A DNA stretch of 64,000 nucleotides from PALSA-1006 sp964532405 (lineage in GTDB: Bacteria; Pseudomonadota; Gammaproteobacteria; Burkholderiales; Gallionellaceae), in the NCBI GenBank assembly GCA_964532405.1, contig CAZHIC010000004.1, positions 1-64,000 on the forward strand. Reading direction: 5' to 3'. The notes under the pieces were generated by a model. That model made no database searches. It had not been told where the DNA came from and saw only the letters and a program-made list of their open reading frames with translations. Below, piece after piece: positions 15,748 to 25,316 of this stretch; the stretch's first letter is position 1; each line of letters opens with the position of its first letter. The translations under genes were made by a program, and so were the position numbers.

Positions 15748-18462
15748 TCAGCTCAATTTTCCGTGGCACTGCTTGTATTTTTTTCCCGACCCGCACGGGC
15801 AAGGATCATTGCGTCCGACCTTTTCCCCGTTGCGCACGAAGGGCTTGTGCTCGCCCTCTTCCTGCCCGCCCGACGCCAGTGCCTCTTCATAATCGGCGTG
15901 ATGATACTGCACATTTTCCGGCGTGGGGGGGGCTTCAGCCGCCTCGACTTCTTCGCTGTTGCGGATTTGCACATTCATCAGTGTTTGCGTCACATCGCGC
16001 TTGATGCTTTCCAGCATATTGGAAAACAGCTCGAACGCTTCGCGCTTGTATTCCTGCTTGGGATTCTTCTGCGCATAGCCGCGCAGATGGATGCCCTGGC
16101 GCAAATGATCCAAAGCGGCCAGATGCTCGCGCCAGTGCGTATCCAGACTGCCCAACATCACGATGCGCTCATAGCCGTGCATCACTTCGCCGCTGACGGT
16201 ATCGACCTTGGCCTGATATTGCTGCTGTGCCGCATCCATCACACGGGTGCGAATACCCTGTTCATCCAACTGCTTATCCTGCTCCAGCCATTGCACCAGC
16301 GGCAGAGGCAACTGGTATTCCGCAGCAAGGGATTTTTCCAGTGCGGGCACATCCCACTGTTCTTCCATACTGTGCGGCGGAATCCATTCGCTGACAGCGT
16401 CGTTGACCACGTTATCCCGCATCGCGGCGATGGTCTCGGAGATGTCGTCGCTTTCCAGCAACTCATTGCGCTGCTGATAGATCACCTTGCGCTGATCGTT
16501 GGCCACGTCGTCATATTCGAGAATCTGCTTGCGCATGTCGAAGTTGCGCGCCTCGACTTTGCGCTGCGCGTTTTCGATGGCGCGGGTCACCCACACATGT
16601 TCGATCGCTTCGCCTTCCGGCAGCTTGAACTTGTTCATGATGGCAGACACGCGATCCGACGCGAAGATGCGCAGCAGCGGGTCTTCCAGCGACAAGTAGA
16701 AACGGCTGGAACCCGGGTCGCCTTGGCGTCCCGCTCGTCCGCGCAACTGGTTGTCCACGCGCCGCGATTCGTGGCGCTCGGTACCGATGATATGCAGACC
16801 GCCGCTCGCGACAACTTGCTCGTGTATCGGCTGCCACTCGGCACGCAATTGTGCGACACGCTGCTCGCGTGTGGCCGCATCCAGCCCCTCATCCATGCGC
16901 ACCAGCTCGATGGGCTTTTCCACATTGCCGCCCAGCACGATGTCGGTTCCGCGCCCCGCCATGTTGGTGGCGATGGTGATCATTTTCGGACTGCCTGCCT
17001 GCGCGATGATTTCGGCTTCGCGCGCGTGCTGCTTGGCATTCAATACCTGATGCGGTAGTTTTTCTTTTTCCAGCAGACCGGACAACAACTCGGAAGTCTC
17101 AATGGATGTCGTGCCCACCAATACAGGCTGACCGCGTTCATAGCAATCGCGCACATCGGCAATCACCGCCACATACTTCTCATTGGTCGACAGGTAAACT
17201 TTGTCCATCATGTCCTTGCGCACGGTCGGGCGATGTGGCGGAATGATGACCGTTTCCAAATTGTAAATGGACTGGAATTCGTAGGCCTCGGTATCCGCCG
17301 TACCCGTCATACCGGACAGCTTGTTATACATGCGGAAGTAATTCTGGAAGGTGATCGAAGCCAGCGTCTGGTTCTCTTTCTGGATCGCCACGCCCTCTTT
17401 TGCCTCGACCGCCTGATGCAGCCCGTCCGACCAGCGCCGACCGGACATCAGACGTCCGGTGAACTCATCCACGATGACCACTTCGCCGTTTTGCACCACG
17501 TAGTGTTGATCCAAGTGATACAGGGCGTGCGCGCGCAGCGCCGCATACAAATGGTGGATCAGGGTGATATTGGCGGGGTCGTAGAGGCTGCCGCCTGCGG
17601 GCAGCAAACCGGCCTCAGAAAGCAACTGCTCGGCGCGCTCGTGCCCGGTTTCGCTCAGCAGGATCTGGTGATTCTTCTCATCCACACTGAAGTCGCCCGC
17701 GCCTTCTTCCTCTTGCTGGCGCACCAGATGCGGCACGATCTTGTTCATGTGCAAATACACATCGAGATTGTCTTCGGCCTGGCCGGAGATGATGAGCGGC
17801 GTGCGCGCCTCGTCGATCAAAATCGAATCCACCTCGTCGACGACGGCGAAATTCAGGCCGCGCTGAAAACGCTCGCTCGCCTGCGCTGCCATGTTGTCGC
17901 GCAGATAATCAAAGCCGAATTCGTTGTTGGTGCCATAGGTGATGTCAGCCGCATAAGCCGCCTGTTTATCGCCATGATCCATGTTCGACAGGATGACGCC
18001 GACCGACAAGCCGAGGAAGCGGTATAGCCGCCCCATCCACTCGGCATCGCGCGAAGCGAGATAGTCGTTCACGGTCACGACATGCACGCCTTTGCCGGAC
18101 AAGGCGTTCAGATAAGCGGGCAGTGTCGCCATCAAAGTCTTGCCTTCTCCGGTGCGCATTTCGGCGATCTTGCCGTAATGCAGCACCATGCCGCCGACCA
18201 GTTGCACATCGAAATGGCGCATCTGCAATGCGCGCCGTCCGCCTTCGCGCACCACGGCAAAAGCCTCCGGCAGCAAGGCGTCCAGCGTCTCGCCCTGCTG
18301 TACGCGCTGTTTGAATTGAGAGGTCTTGTTCCTCAGCTCGTCGTCGGACAGCGCGGCGATACCGGCTTCCAGCGCGTTGATGGCATCTACGTTGCGGCGG
18401 TATTGTTTAAGCAGGCGGTCATTACGGCTACCGAATACACTTTTCAGCAATTTGGAAATCAT
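15748..18462 (-). CDS. secA: protein translocase ATPase SecA
   Basis: A 904-residue motor ATPase that drives preproteins through SecYEG at the inner membrane. Visible marks: MRTGEGKTLMA (Walker A, about residue 102), DEVDSILIDEARTPLIISG (DEAD motif region), GRGTDIVLGGN, QLRGRAGRQGDPGSSRF, and the C-terminal zinc/SecB-binding tail NDPCPCGSGKKYKQCHG. Length is normal. It lies downstream of an M23 peptidase gene but is separated from it by a rho-independent terminator, so it probably has its own promoter within 18463-18500. Confidence 0.98.
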   Translation of the reverse strand: MISKLLKSVFGSRNDRLLKQYRRNVDAINALEAGIAALSDDELRNKTSQFKQRVQQGETLDALLPEAFAVVREGGRRALQMRHFDVQLVGGMVLHYGKIAEMRTGEGKTLMATLPAYLNALSGKGVHVVTVNDYLASRDAEWMGRLYRFLGLSVGVILSNMDHGDKQAAYAADITYGTNNEFGFDYLRDNMAAQASERFQRGLNFAVVDEVDSILIDEARTPLIISGQAEDNLDVYLHMNKIVPHLVRQQEEEGAGDFSVDEKNHQILLSETGHERAEQLLSEAGLLPAGGSLYDPANITLIHHLYAALRAHALYHLDQHYVVQNGEVVIVDEFTGRLMSGRRWSDGLHQAVEAKEGVAIQKENQTLASITFQNYFRMYNKLSGMTGTADTEAYEFQSIYNLETVIIPPHRPTVRKDMMDKVYLSTNEKYVAVIADVRDCYERGQPVLVGTTSIETSELLSGLLEKEKLPHQVLNAKQHAREAEIIAQAGSPKMITIATNMAGRGTDIVLGGNVEKPIELVRMDEGLDAATREQRVAQLRAEWQPIHEQVVASGGLHIIGTERHESRRVDNQLRGRAGRQGDPGSSRFYLSLEDPLLRIFASDRVSAIMNKFKLPEGEAIEHVWVTRAIENAQRKVEARNFDMRKQILEYDDVANDQRKVIYQQRNELLESDDISETIAAMRDNVVNDAVSEWIPPHSMEEQWDVPALEKSLAAEYQLPLPLVQWLEQDKQLDEQGIRTRVMDAAQQQYQAKVDTVSGEVMHGYERIVMLGSLDTHWREHLAALDHLRQGIHLRGYAQKNPKQEYKREAFELFSNMLESIKRDVTQTLMNVQIRNSEEVEAAEAPPTPENVQYHHADYEEALASGGQEEGEHKPFVRNGEKVGRNDPCPCGSGKKYKQCHGKLS

Positions 18463-18500
18463 GTTCTTAATTTACTCTGTAACTACTGCGACTGAATAAT

Positions 18501-18531
18501 AAAAAAGGGTGAGGCTAAATCCCTCGCCCTT
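18501..18531 (-). terminator. rho-independent terminator after the M23 peptidase gene
   Basis: On the - strand AAGGGCGAGG...CCTCACCCTT forms a 10-base stem (one mismatch) followed directly by a run of six T. It lies 20 bases beyond the stop of the M23 peptidase gene and before secA, so it should isolate secA from upstream transcription. Confidence 0.85.
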
Positions 18532-18550
18532 ATTGCATAAATAAGGCGTA

Positions 18551-19474
18551 TCAACTTGCGGCTTTTTCCAGGAAGCGCACCGGATTTTGGGCGACGCCTT
18601 TATATCTCACTTCAAAGTGCAGATGCGGGCCTGTAGAACGTCCCGTGCTGCCCGACAAGGCGATCTCCTGCCTGCGTCGCACCATCTGCCCGACCTTGAC
18701 CAACAACTTGGAAGCATGCGCATAGCGCGTGACGATGTCATTGCCGTGATCGATCTCGACCATATTGCCATACTGCGGATGGTAATCTGCATACACCACC
18801 ACACCGCCTGCCGAAGCGTAGATCGGCGTGCCGGCCTGCACCATGTAGTCCACCCCTTCATGCATGGCGTTTTTCCCGGTGAACGGGTCGATGCGCCATC
18901 CGAAGTTGGAGGAATACCAGCCCTCGGTGATCGGCGCCACCGAAGGCAACAGCCTTTTGCTCAAACTGTTCTGCATCAACAAGGTTTCCAGCGCGACCAA
19001 CTTATCGCTGCGATCGCTCAACAAAGTGGAAAGGCTTGCCAGCTGCTGGTTCATGTTGTCCAGCGACACATCCGCCTGCATGGGCGCGGGCAGATACGGC
19101 CCGCCTTGCGCCGGAGCCTGATCGAAAGAAAATTCCTGCGGCTTCATACCGGTCATCTTGGCCAGACGCGCGCCCAGCGTGTCCAAACGCAGCAACTGCG
19201 CCTGCATCTGTCCGAGCCGTTTGGCCATCGTATCCATGCTCTCATGCAGATAGGCTTGCTGCTTTTGTTGCTCATCCTGCTGCGCGCTGGCGAGCCATAC
19301 CCGCAACTCATTGCTGATGCTGCCAGGTTGCCAGCGCACAATGGCATATTGCGCCGTCAGCACGAGTCCGGCAAAAAGCACCAGCACCAACGTCGCAAGC
19401 GTCAACAAGTAGGTTCTTGTGAGCGTAATGCTACGAGCTTTTGCCAATCGACTGGAAACTAGAATAATATTCAT
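18551..19474 (-). CDS. M23-family murein endopeptidase, membrane-anchored
   Basis: A 307-residue protein with a short cytoplasmic N-terminus, one membrane helix (about residues 20-45), a coiled-coil-like helical region (about 60-170) and a C-terminal M23 (LytM) metallopeptidase domain. The zinc ligands are present: H and D in MHEGVDYMV, and HLH in TGPHLHFEV. This suggests an active DD-endopeptidase on peptidoglycan rather than a degenerate activator. An M23 gene beside secA and lpxC is common in betaproteobacteria. It is divergent from dciA, with only 34 bases between start codons. Confidence 0.92.
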   Translation of the reverse strand: MNIILVSSRLAKARSITLTRTYLLTLATLVLVLFAGLVLTAQYAIVRWQPGSISNELRVWLASAQQDEQQKQQAYLHESMDTMAKRLGQMQAQLLRLDTLGARLAKMTGMKPQEFSFDQAPAQGGPYLPAPMQADVSLDNMNQQLASLSTLLSDRSDKLVALETLLMQNSLSKRLLPSVAPITEGWYSSNFGWRIDPFTGKNAMHEGVDYMVQAGTPIYASAGGVVVYADYHPQYGNMVEIDHGNDIVTRYAHASKLLVKVGQMVRRRQEIALSGSTGRSTGPHLHFEVRYKGVAQNPVRFLEKAAS

Positions 19475-19508
19475 GCCTCCCCTTCCATATATTTAATCCT
19501 TTGCATCC

Positions 19509-19928
19509 GTGCCACATCGTCTGAATACTTTTCTAAACTCCAGCCGCGAGCTCAGTCTTCTTGCGCATAAGGCGCGTGAGCTTATGGCATTGCAACAGCA
19601 TTTTGAACACGTCATCCCTCCCTCCATGAAACGAGGCTGCCGCGTACTGCAACTTGATCGGCAAACGTTGACTGTCGCTGCCGATAGCGGTGCAATCGCG
19701 GCTAAATTACGTCAAATGACCGCAGAGCTAGCCCTCCAACTCCAGCAGAGGGGTGTCGAGATTACTGTAATTCAAGTACAGGTGCAAGTTAGCACCCCGC
19801 CCATCACACCGCCGCCCAAGGCACCGTCCCTAAGCCAATCCGGGAAAAATCAGCTCGCCCAATTCGCCGACAAACTAGCCGACTCGCCGTTAAAAACCGC
19901 CCTGAACAGATTGACCCGGCACAATTAG
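19509..19928 (+). CDS. dciA: DciA-like (DUF721) protein, putative DnaB loader
   Basis: A 139-residue protein of the DUF721 family, whose members (DciA) load replicative helicase DnaB in bacteria without DnaC. The conserved core is RVLQLDRQTLTVAADSGAIAAKLRQM (in pieces, about residues 48-75). The C-terminus is a low-complexity proline/serine tail. The start is a GTG at 19509. It is the only + strand gene between 6.7 and 49.9 kb, and its end overlaps the end of a small convergent membrane-protein gene by 4 bases. Confidence 0.8.
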   Translation: MPHRLNTFLNSSRELSLLAHKARELMALQQHFEHVIPPSMKRGCRVLQLDRQTLTVAADSGAIAAKLRQMTAELALQLQQRGVEITVIQVQVQVSTPPITPPPKAPSLSQSGKNQLAQFADKLADSPLKTALNRLTRHN

Positions 19929-20125
19929 AGCAACACCCGCCAACCGATCAGCACATAGCGTTCCAATAAAAACAATACGCCAAACACCAGCAGCATGATG
20001 ACGCCGAAGCGCACGACCTGCCACGCAAAGCGCAAATAACGCTGCTGGCGGGTAAACAGATACATGCCGCCGGACAGGGCAATGATCAACGCCAACAGCA
20101 TCAGCAACAAACGCAGCGCCAACAT
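19925..20125 (-). CDS. small two-helix membrane protein
   Basis: A 66-residue protein with two hydrophobic segments (about residues 2-22 and 34-56) joined by a short basic loop (FTRQQRYLRFAWQ). The start ATG 20125 has AAGGGGCGG at the right distance; a longer frame to 20251 lies inside lpxC and is not credible. It follows lpxC by 16 bases and is likely in the same transcript. Its function is unknown. Similar small proteins next to lpxC occur in related bacteria, as far as I recall. Confidence 0.75.
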   Translation of the reverse strand: MLALRLLLMLLALIIALSGGMYLFTRQQRYLRFAWQVVRFGVIMLLVFGVLFLLERYVLIGWRVLL

Positions 20126-20141
20126 ATTCCGCCCCTTTAGG

Positions 20142-21053
20142 CTAAACGGCTTGCAGTTGCAAACGCAGGAAATCCGGCGCTTCTTCGTGCTTGTCGAAAG
20201 TGACGAATTCCCAAGCAGACTCGTCTGCCAGCATGGCGCGCAGCAGCGCATTGTTCAGCGCATGGCCGGATTTGAAGCCGGAGAATGCACCGATCAGCGG
20301 GTGACCCAGCAGATAGAGATCGCCGATGGCGTCCAATACCTTGTGCTTGACGAACTCATCCTCGAAACGCAGCCCATCCGGGTTGATGACGCGGTATTCA
20401 TCCATCACGATGGCGTTGTCCAGATTGCCGCCGAGCGCCAACCCCTGGGAACGCATGTATTCGACCTCTTGCATAAAGCCAAAAGTGCGTGCGCGGCTCA
20501 CCTCCTTGATATAAGAATGCTCGCCGAGATCGACCGTCACATTCTGTTTGCTATTGGCGAACACCGGATGGGTGAAATTGATAGTGAAATTCAATTTGTA
20601 GCCGTTGAACGGATCGAAGCGCACCCATTTATCCCCGTCCCTGACCTCTACGGTCTTTTTGATGCGGATAAACTTTTTAGCGGCGGCTTGCTCGACGATG
20701 CCGGCAGATTGCAGCAGAAAAACAAACGTTCCCGCACTGCCATCCATGATGGGCAGCTCGGAGCTGCTCAACTCCACGATGACATTGTCGATACCCAGTC
20801 CGGCCAACGCGGACATCAGATGCTCGACTGTCGCCACGCGCGCACCGTTGGCCTCCAGACAAGTCGACAGGCGGGTATCGTGAACCGCATACGCTTCGGC
20901 ACGAATATCCACGGGTTGCGGCAAATCGACGCGACGAAACACGATGCCACTGTTGACGGGTGCGGGGCACAAAGTCAGATAGACCTTTTCACCCGTGTGC
21001 AGACCGACTCCCGTCGCCTTCACCGTTGTTTTTAGCGTGCGCTGCTTGACCAT
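20142..21053 (-). CDS. lpxC: UDP-3-O-acyl-GlcNAc deacetylase LpxC
   Basis: A 303-residue zinc deacetylase, the committed step of lipid A synthesis. Zinc-binding motifs are intact: VEHLMSALAG, and KHKVLDAIGD with histidine and aspartate, followed by GFKSGHALNN near the C-terminus. The N-terminus KQRTLKTTVKATGVGLHTGEK is typical. It closes the dcw cluster after ftsZ with a 97-base gap, the classical order in beta- and gammaproteobacteria. Confidence 0.97.
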   Translation of the reverse strand: MVKQRTLKTTVKATGVGLHTGEKVYLTLCPAPVNSGIVFRRVDLPQPVDIRAEAYAVHDTRLSTCLEANGARVATVEHLMSALAGLGIDNVIVELSSSELPIMDGSAGTFVFLLQSAGIVEQAAAKKFIRIKKTVEVRDGDKWVRFDPFNGYKLNFTINFTHPVFANSKQNVTVDLGEHSYIKEVSRARTFGFMQEVEYMRSQGLALGGNLDNAIVMDEYRVINPDGLRFEDEFVKHKVLDAIGDLYLLGHPLIGAFSGFKSGHALNNALLRAMLADESAWEFVTFDKHEEAPDFLRLQLQAV

Positions 21054-21150
21054 TTCTTCTCTTCGTAAATACCGACAAATCAGGCGCGCAGTTTAACACA
21101 GCCGGTCAGCATACCCCGACCCGCCGCGCCCGACGTTGCGCCGTTCTCGT

Positions 21151-22308
21151 TCAGTCCGCCTGTTTGCGCAGGAACGATGGGATATCCAGAGTCTCCACGC
21201 CCGACTGCTTCATGGCTTCCACCGTGGCTGCGTGATGGCGTCCCGTGCGCATCACCGCCGGCATATCCAGTTCGCGATAATCGACCATAGGGACATCGTG
21301 CGTACCCGTGCGCAACTGGACTTGCGGAACCAGCATGGGCTTGGACTTCTTGTTGGCAATTGAGCCCAGGCCGGTTGCCACGATGGTCACACGCAACTCA
21401 TCGCCCATAGCCTCATCGAACACCGACCCCACGATCACCGTCGCTTCCGCTGCGGCGAACTGGAAGCAATTCATCACTTCGTGCAACTCTTCCAAAGTGA
21501 GGCTGCTGCTGGAAGTGATGTTCACCAGCACGCCGCGCGCGCCGGATAAATCCACATCGTCCAACAAAGGGCTGGCAATCGCCTGCTCGGCGGCTTTCCT
21601 GGCACGGTTCTCTCCGGTTGCGGTCGCCGCACCCATCATCGCCATACCGTTTTCCGACATCAGCGTACACACGTCGGCGAAATCCACGTTGACCATGCCG
21701 GGCACGTTGATCACTTCGGCAATGCCTGCCACCGCGCCTTGCAACACACCGTTCGCCGCTTTGAAGGCGGCCGGCAGCGTGGTCTTACCGCCCAACACTT
21801 CCATCAGCTTGGCGTTCGGCACGATGATGAGCGAATCGACATAGGTCGCCAACTCTTCGATGCCAGCTTGCGCCAAACTCATACGCTTTCCCTCGAACAC
21901 GAATGGCTTGGTTACCACAGCGACGGTGAGGATGCCCATCTCCTTGGCCACTTGCGCCACCACCGGAGCCGCGCCCGTGCCCGTGCCCCCTCCCATGCCT
22001 GCGGTGATGAAAACCATGTTCGCCCCCCGGATGATTTCGGCGATACGCTCGCGATCTTCTTCTGCCGCCTCACGTCCGACCTCAGGCTTCGCGCCCGCGC
22101 CCAGACCCTTGGTCAGCGCGGAGCCGATCTGCAACTGCATACGCGCCTTGCTGCGTTTGAGTGCTTGCGCATCGGTATTGATGGCGATGAACTCGACACC
22201 CTGCACGCCCTGTTCGATCATGTGATCGACCGCATTGCCGCCGCAGCCGCCCACACCGATCACCTTGATTACAGCCCCTTGTGGTTGCACATCCATTAAC
22301 TCAAACAT
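21151..22308 (-). CDS. ftsZ: cell division tubulin homologue FtsZ
   Basis: A 385-residue GTPase that forms the Z ring. The tubulin signature GGGTGTGA (about residue 105), the nucleotide-binding GVGGCGGNAV near the N-terminus and the T7 loop NVDFADVCTLM are intact. The C-terminal peptide DIPSFLRKQ, which binds FtsA, ZipA and ZapD, is present. The gene has a good AAGGAG upstream of ATG 22308. Its 94-base gap from ftsA could hold an extra promoter. Confidence 0.98.
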   Translation of the reverse strand: MFELMDVQPQGAVIKVIGVGGCGGNAVDHMIEQGVQGVEFIAINTDAQALKRSKARMQLQIGSALTKGLGAGAKPEVGREAAEEDRERIAEIIRGANMVFITAGMGGGTGTGAAPVVAQVAKEMGILTVAVVTKPFVFEGKRMSLAQAGIEELATYVDSLIIVPNAKLMEVLGGKTTLPAAFKAANGVLQGAVAGIAEVINVPGMVNVDFADVCTLMSENGMAMMGAATATGENRARKAAEQAIASPLLDDVDLSGARGVLVNITSSSSLTLEELHEVMNCFQFAAAEATVIVGSVFDEAMGDELRVTIVATGLGSIANKKSKPMLVPQVQLRTGTHDVPMVDYRELDMPAVMRTGRHHAATVEAMKQSGVETLDIPSFLRKQAD

Positions 22309-22402
22309 TGTTTTCTCCTTATTAAATTACAAACCAATACCCTGAACTTAAACACCCGAAACCAAACCTAAACAAAACTTTGCCCAGCGCAGCAAATCGC
22401 GA

Positions 22403-23638
22403 TTAAAAATTACCCTGAAACCATTCCTTCATCCGCGCCATGACGTCCTTGAACGAACTTGACTGCATGCGGGTGACTTCGTGTTTTTGCTGCTGCTCCA
22501 GCCCATACAGCAGCAGCCCAACCCCCGTTGCGAACCGGGGCGTTTTCACCACGTCGGACAAGCCGCCGACGTAACGCGGCAAGCCCAGACGCACCGGCAG
22601 ATGAAAGACCTCTTCCGCCAGTTCGACCATGCCGCGCATGGCGCTACTGCCGCCGGTCAGGACAATGCCGGACGACAACAATTCTTCGAAGCCGCTACGC
22701 CGCAATTCGGCCTGCACCAACGAATACAACTCTTCCACGCGCGGCTCGATCACGTCCGCCAGCGTCTGGCGCGACAACGTGCGCATATCGCGTTCGCCCA
22801 CGCCCGGCACCTCGATGGGCGCATCGCCGGCCAGCTGCCGCAGCGCGCAACCGTATTTGATCTTGATGTCCTCCGCATCCTTGGTCGGCGTGCGCAGCGC
22901 CATCGCGACATCGTTGGTGATCTGGTCGCCCGCGATGGGAATCACCGCAGTATGGCGGATCGCACCGCCGGTAAAAATCGCCACATCGGTGGTTCCGCCG
23001 CCGATATCCACCAGGCACACACCCAAGTCTTTTTCATCTTCGGCCAGCACCGATTTGCTTGATGCCAGCGGCTGCAGGATCATCTCGTTCACCGTCAAAC
23101 CGCAACGATGCACGCACTTGAGAATGTTCTGCACCGCCGCCACCGCGCCGGTCACGATATGCACTTCGACTTCGAGGCGCATGCCGCTCATGCCGAGCGG
23201 CTTTTGGATGCCTTCCTGCCCGTCGATACTGAATTCCTGTGCAAGGATATGCAGCATCGTCTGGTCGCCCGGCAGACTGATTGAACTCGCCGTTTCCACC
23301 ACGCGATCAATATCCGGCTGCGTCACTTCTTTATCTTTGATCCTCACCATGCCATTGGCGTTCGAGCTGCGTATGTGCCCACCCGCGATACCGGTATAAA
23401 CCTCGCGTATCTTGCAGTCCGCCATCAGCTCGGCCTCTTCCAGAGAGCGCTGTATCGCGGCCACAGTCGCGTCGATGTTCACCACCATGCCCTTCTTCAT
23501 GCCGGAAGACTCGTGCATACCGACGCCGATCACCTCCAGCGTCCCTTCCGCCTTGACCTCGGCGACGATGGTGACGATCTTCGATGTCCCGATGTCCAAG
23601 CCAACGATCAAATTTTTCATTTCTCTGTTTTTGCCCAT
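22403..23638 (-). CDS. ftsA: cell division protein FtsA
   Basis: An actin-like ATPase of 411 residues that anchors FtsZ to the membrane. Visible motifs: GLDIGTSKI (phosphate 1), DIGGGTTDVAIF (phosphate 2) and TGGSSAM near the adenosine site. A C-terminal amphipathic helix (VMARMKEWFQGNF) is the membrane anchor. ATG 23638 is preferred because AGGGGAT precedes it; ATG 23620 would remove six residues. Confidence 0.97.
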   Translation of the reverse strand: MGKNREMKNLIVGLDIGTSKIVTIVAEVKAEGTLEVIGVGMHESSGMKKGMVVNIDATVAAIQRSLEEAELMADCKIREVYTGIAGGHIRSSNANGMVRIKDKEVTQPDIDRVVETASSISLPGDQTMLHILAQEFSIDGQEGIQKPLGMSGMRLEVEVHIVTGAVAAVQNILKCVHRCGLTVNEMILQPLASSKSVLAEDEKDLGVCLVDIGGGTTDVAIFTGGAIRHTAVIPIAGDQITNDVAMALRTPTKDAEDIKIKYGCALRQLAGDAPIEVPGVGERDMRTLSRQTLADVIEPRVEELYSLVQAELRRSGFEELLSSGIVLTGGSSAMRGMVELAEEVFHLPVRLGLPRYVGGLSDVVKTPRFATGVGLLLYGLEQQQKHEVTRMQSSSFKDVMARMKEWFQGNF

Positions 23639-23650
23639 CGTATTTATCCC

Positions 23651-24388
23651 CTAAACCTTGTTTTCCGAAGTCCGTTTACCCGGCACTTCCGCCCCGTTCG
23701 GCAGATAGGCGGCAAAACCGTTGCTATAGCGCAAATCGACATGCGTCACTGCATGCGACAGCGTCGCCAAGCTATACGGATACACCCCGACGAAGCGCGC
23801 CAAACGTTGCTGCATCTGCTCGCGCCCCAACTCCAACATCATGCCGTTACTCAGCCACACTTGCCACGCGAAGCGCGGCGACAGACTGATCTGCGCGATA
23901 TCCTGTTGTAGCGGCAGCAATTCTTTGCTCAGCTCGACATACATCCCCGCCATCTGCGCGGACATATTTGGCTGGCCGATGAACACGGGCAGCGTTTGCT
24001 TGCCCGCCGCAGAAAACACCTCGCCGTATGTATTCACCAAGGCCGAGTCGTTCAAGCGCGCCAATGCCACCTGCTCCTCCAATTCGACCTCCAGACTCCA
24101 CGGAAACTTCCTGCGCACGCTTACCTTGCGTACCCACGGCAACTGTTCGAAGGCAACCCGCGCACGATTTATATCCACCGTAAAAAAATTGCCGCGCACC
24201 TGCTCGCGCACCACGCGCTCTATCAGCTCGACCGGCACCTGCTGCGGCACCGCGCTCAACTGCACGGCATTGAGCGGAAACACCGGCAGATGCAGCACAT
24301 GGCGCACCGCGCCGTACAGCACCAGCAACAGACTGAGGCCAAACAGCAGGTTGGCGGCAGTCCGCAGCAGAGGTGCGTTACCCCACAT
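23651..24388 (-). CDS. ftsQ: cell division protein FtsQ
   Basis: A 245-residue bitopic protein that links FtsB/FtsL to the early divisome. One N-terminal membrane helix (about residues 10-30) is followed by a POTRA domain (from NAVQLSAV through LPWVRKVSVRRKFPWSLEVELEEQ) and the beta domain. It overlaps ddl by 11 bases, in the normal order. Confidence 0.94.
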   Translation of the reverse strand: MWGNAPLLRTAANLLFGLSLLLVLYGAVRHVLHLPVFPLNAVQLSAVPQQVPVELIERVVREQVRGNFFTVDINRARVAFEQLPWVRKVSVRRKFPWSLEVELEEQVALARLNDSALVNTYGEVFSAAGKQTLPVFIGQPNMSAQMAGMYVELSKELLPLQQDIAQISLSPRFAWQVWLSNGMMLELGREQMQQRLARFVGVYPYSLATLSHAVTHVDLRYSNGFAAYLPNGAEVPGKRTSENKV

Positions 24389-25316
24389 GCGCCGCCTCCA
24401 ATATCTGCAACACCAGTTGCTCGAAACTGATACCCGCCTGCCGCGCCGCCATCGGCACGAGACTGTGGTCGGTCATGCCGGGCGAAGTGTTCACCTCCAG
24501 CAGATACGCCTTGCCATTTTCTCCGCGCAGGAAGTCCACGCGCCCCCAGCCCTGGCCACCGATGAGCTCGAACGCCTGCTGCGTCAAGTGCTGCATCTCG
24601 CCTTCCTGTTCCGCGCTCAGGCCGCACGGACACAGATAGCGCGTGTCGTCGCGCAAATACTTCGCCTCATAGTCGTAAAACTCGTTCGCGGGCTCGATCT
24701 TAATGATGGGCAAAGCGCGCCCATTCAGTATCGCCACCGTGTATTCGCCGCCGCTGACATAACTTTCGGCGATCACCACCTTGTCGTACTTGGCGGCCTC
24801 GGCATAAGCGGCGGGCAGCTCCTCTACCGTTTTTACTTTGCTGATGCCGACGCTGCTACCTTCGTTGGCCGGTTTCACAAACAGCGGCAAGTCCAGATGG
24901 TCCGCCAGCGCGTTCCAATCGCTAGGCGCAGTCAGCGTTTCATACTCGGGGATAGGCAAGCCCATCGCCTGCCAGATCAATTTGGTACGCCATTTGTCCA
25001 TCGCGATAGCCGACGCCATCACCCCGCTACCGGTATACGGAATGTCCAGCAATTCCAACGCGCCCTGTACCGTACCGTCTTCACCGTAGCGTCCGTGCAA
25101 CGCGATGAATACACGGTCGAACTTTTCCTTCTTGAGGTCGGACAGGTCGCGCTGTGCCGGATCGAAAGCATGCGCATCCACGCCGCTGCGCTGCAGCGCA
25201 GCCAATACCGCCGCACCGCTTTTGAGCGACACCTCGCGCTCTGCCGAACGCCCGCCGAACAACACGGCGACTTTGCCGAAAACGGCAGGATTCAGGATTC
25301 TGGATTCAGGATTCAT
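24378..25316 (-). CDS. ddl: D-alanine--D-alanine ligase
   Basis: An ATP-grasp enzyme making D-Ala-D-Ala for the peptidoglycan precursor. Visible: VLFGGRSAEREVSLKSG, HGRYGEDGTVQG, the glycine-rich loop around NEGSSVGISKV, and the metal-binding EVNTSPGMT. ATG 25316 is chosen because GGCGAG lies 10 bases upstream; TTG 25334 and ATG 25325 are alternatives. The first ten codons are made of a short repeated motif (GAATCCTGAATCC type), so the N-terminus MNPESRILNP is repeat-derived. It overlaps murB by 11 bases. About 312 residues. Confidence 0.95.
   Translation of the reverse strand: MNPESRILNPAVFGKVAVLFGGRSAEREVSLKSGAAVLAALQRSGVDAHAFDPAQRDLSDLKKEKFDRVFIALHGRYGEDGTVQGALELLDIPYTGSGVMASAIAMDKWRTKLIWQAMGLPIPEYETLTAPSDWNALADHLDLPLFVKPANEGSSVGISKVKTVEELPAAYAEAAKYDKVVIAESYVSGGEYTVAILNGRALPIIKIEPANEFYDYEAKYLRDDTRYLCPCGLSAEQEGEMQHLTQQAFELIGGQGWGRVDFLRGENGKAYLLEVNTSPGMTDHSLVPMAARQAGISFEQLVLQILEAAHVG
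25288..25315. repeat. short tandem repeat at the ddl N-terminus
   Basis: Several near-copies of GGATTCA (+ strand) occupy the first codons of ddl and overlap the end of murB. A similar string (ATTCAGGAGTCAGGA type) lies inside aceE near 63664-63692. Confidence 0.65.

Noticed and set aside
15748..18462. Long open frames on the + strand opposite secA (for example 15763-17058)
   Set aside because: They are antisense shadows of GC-rich secA codons; secA itself is complete and unmistakable.
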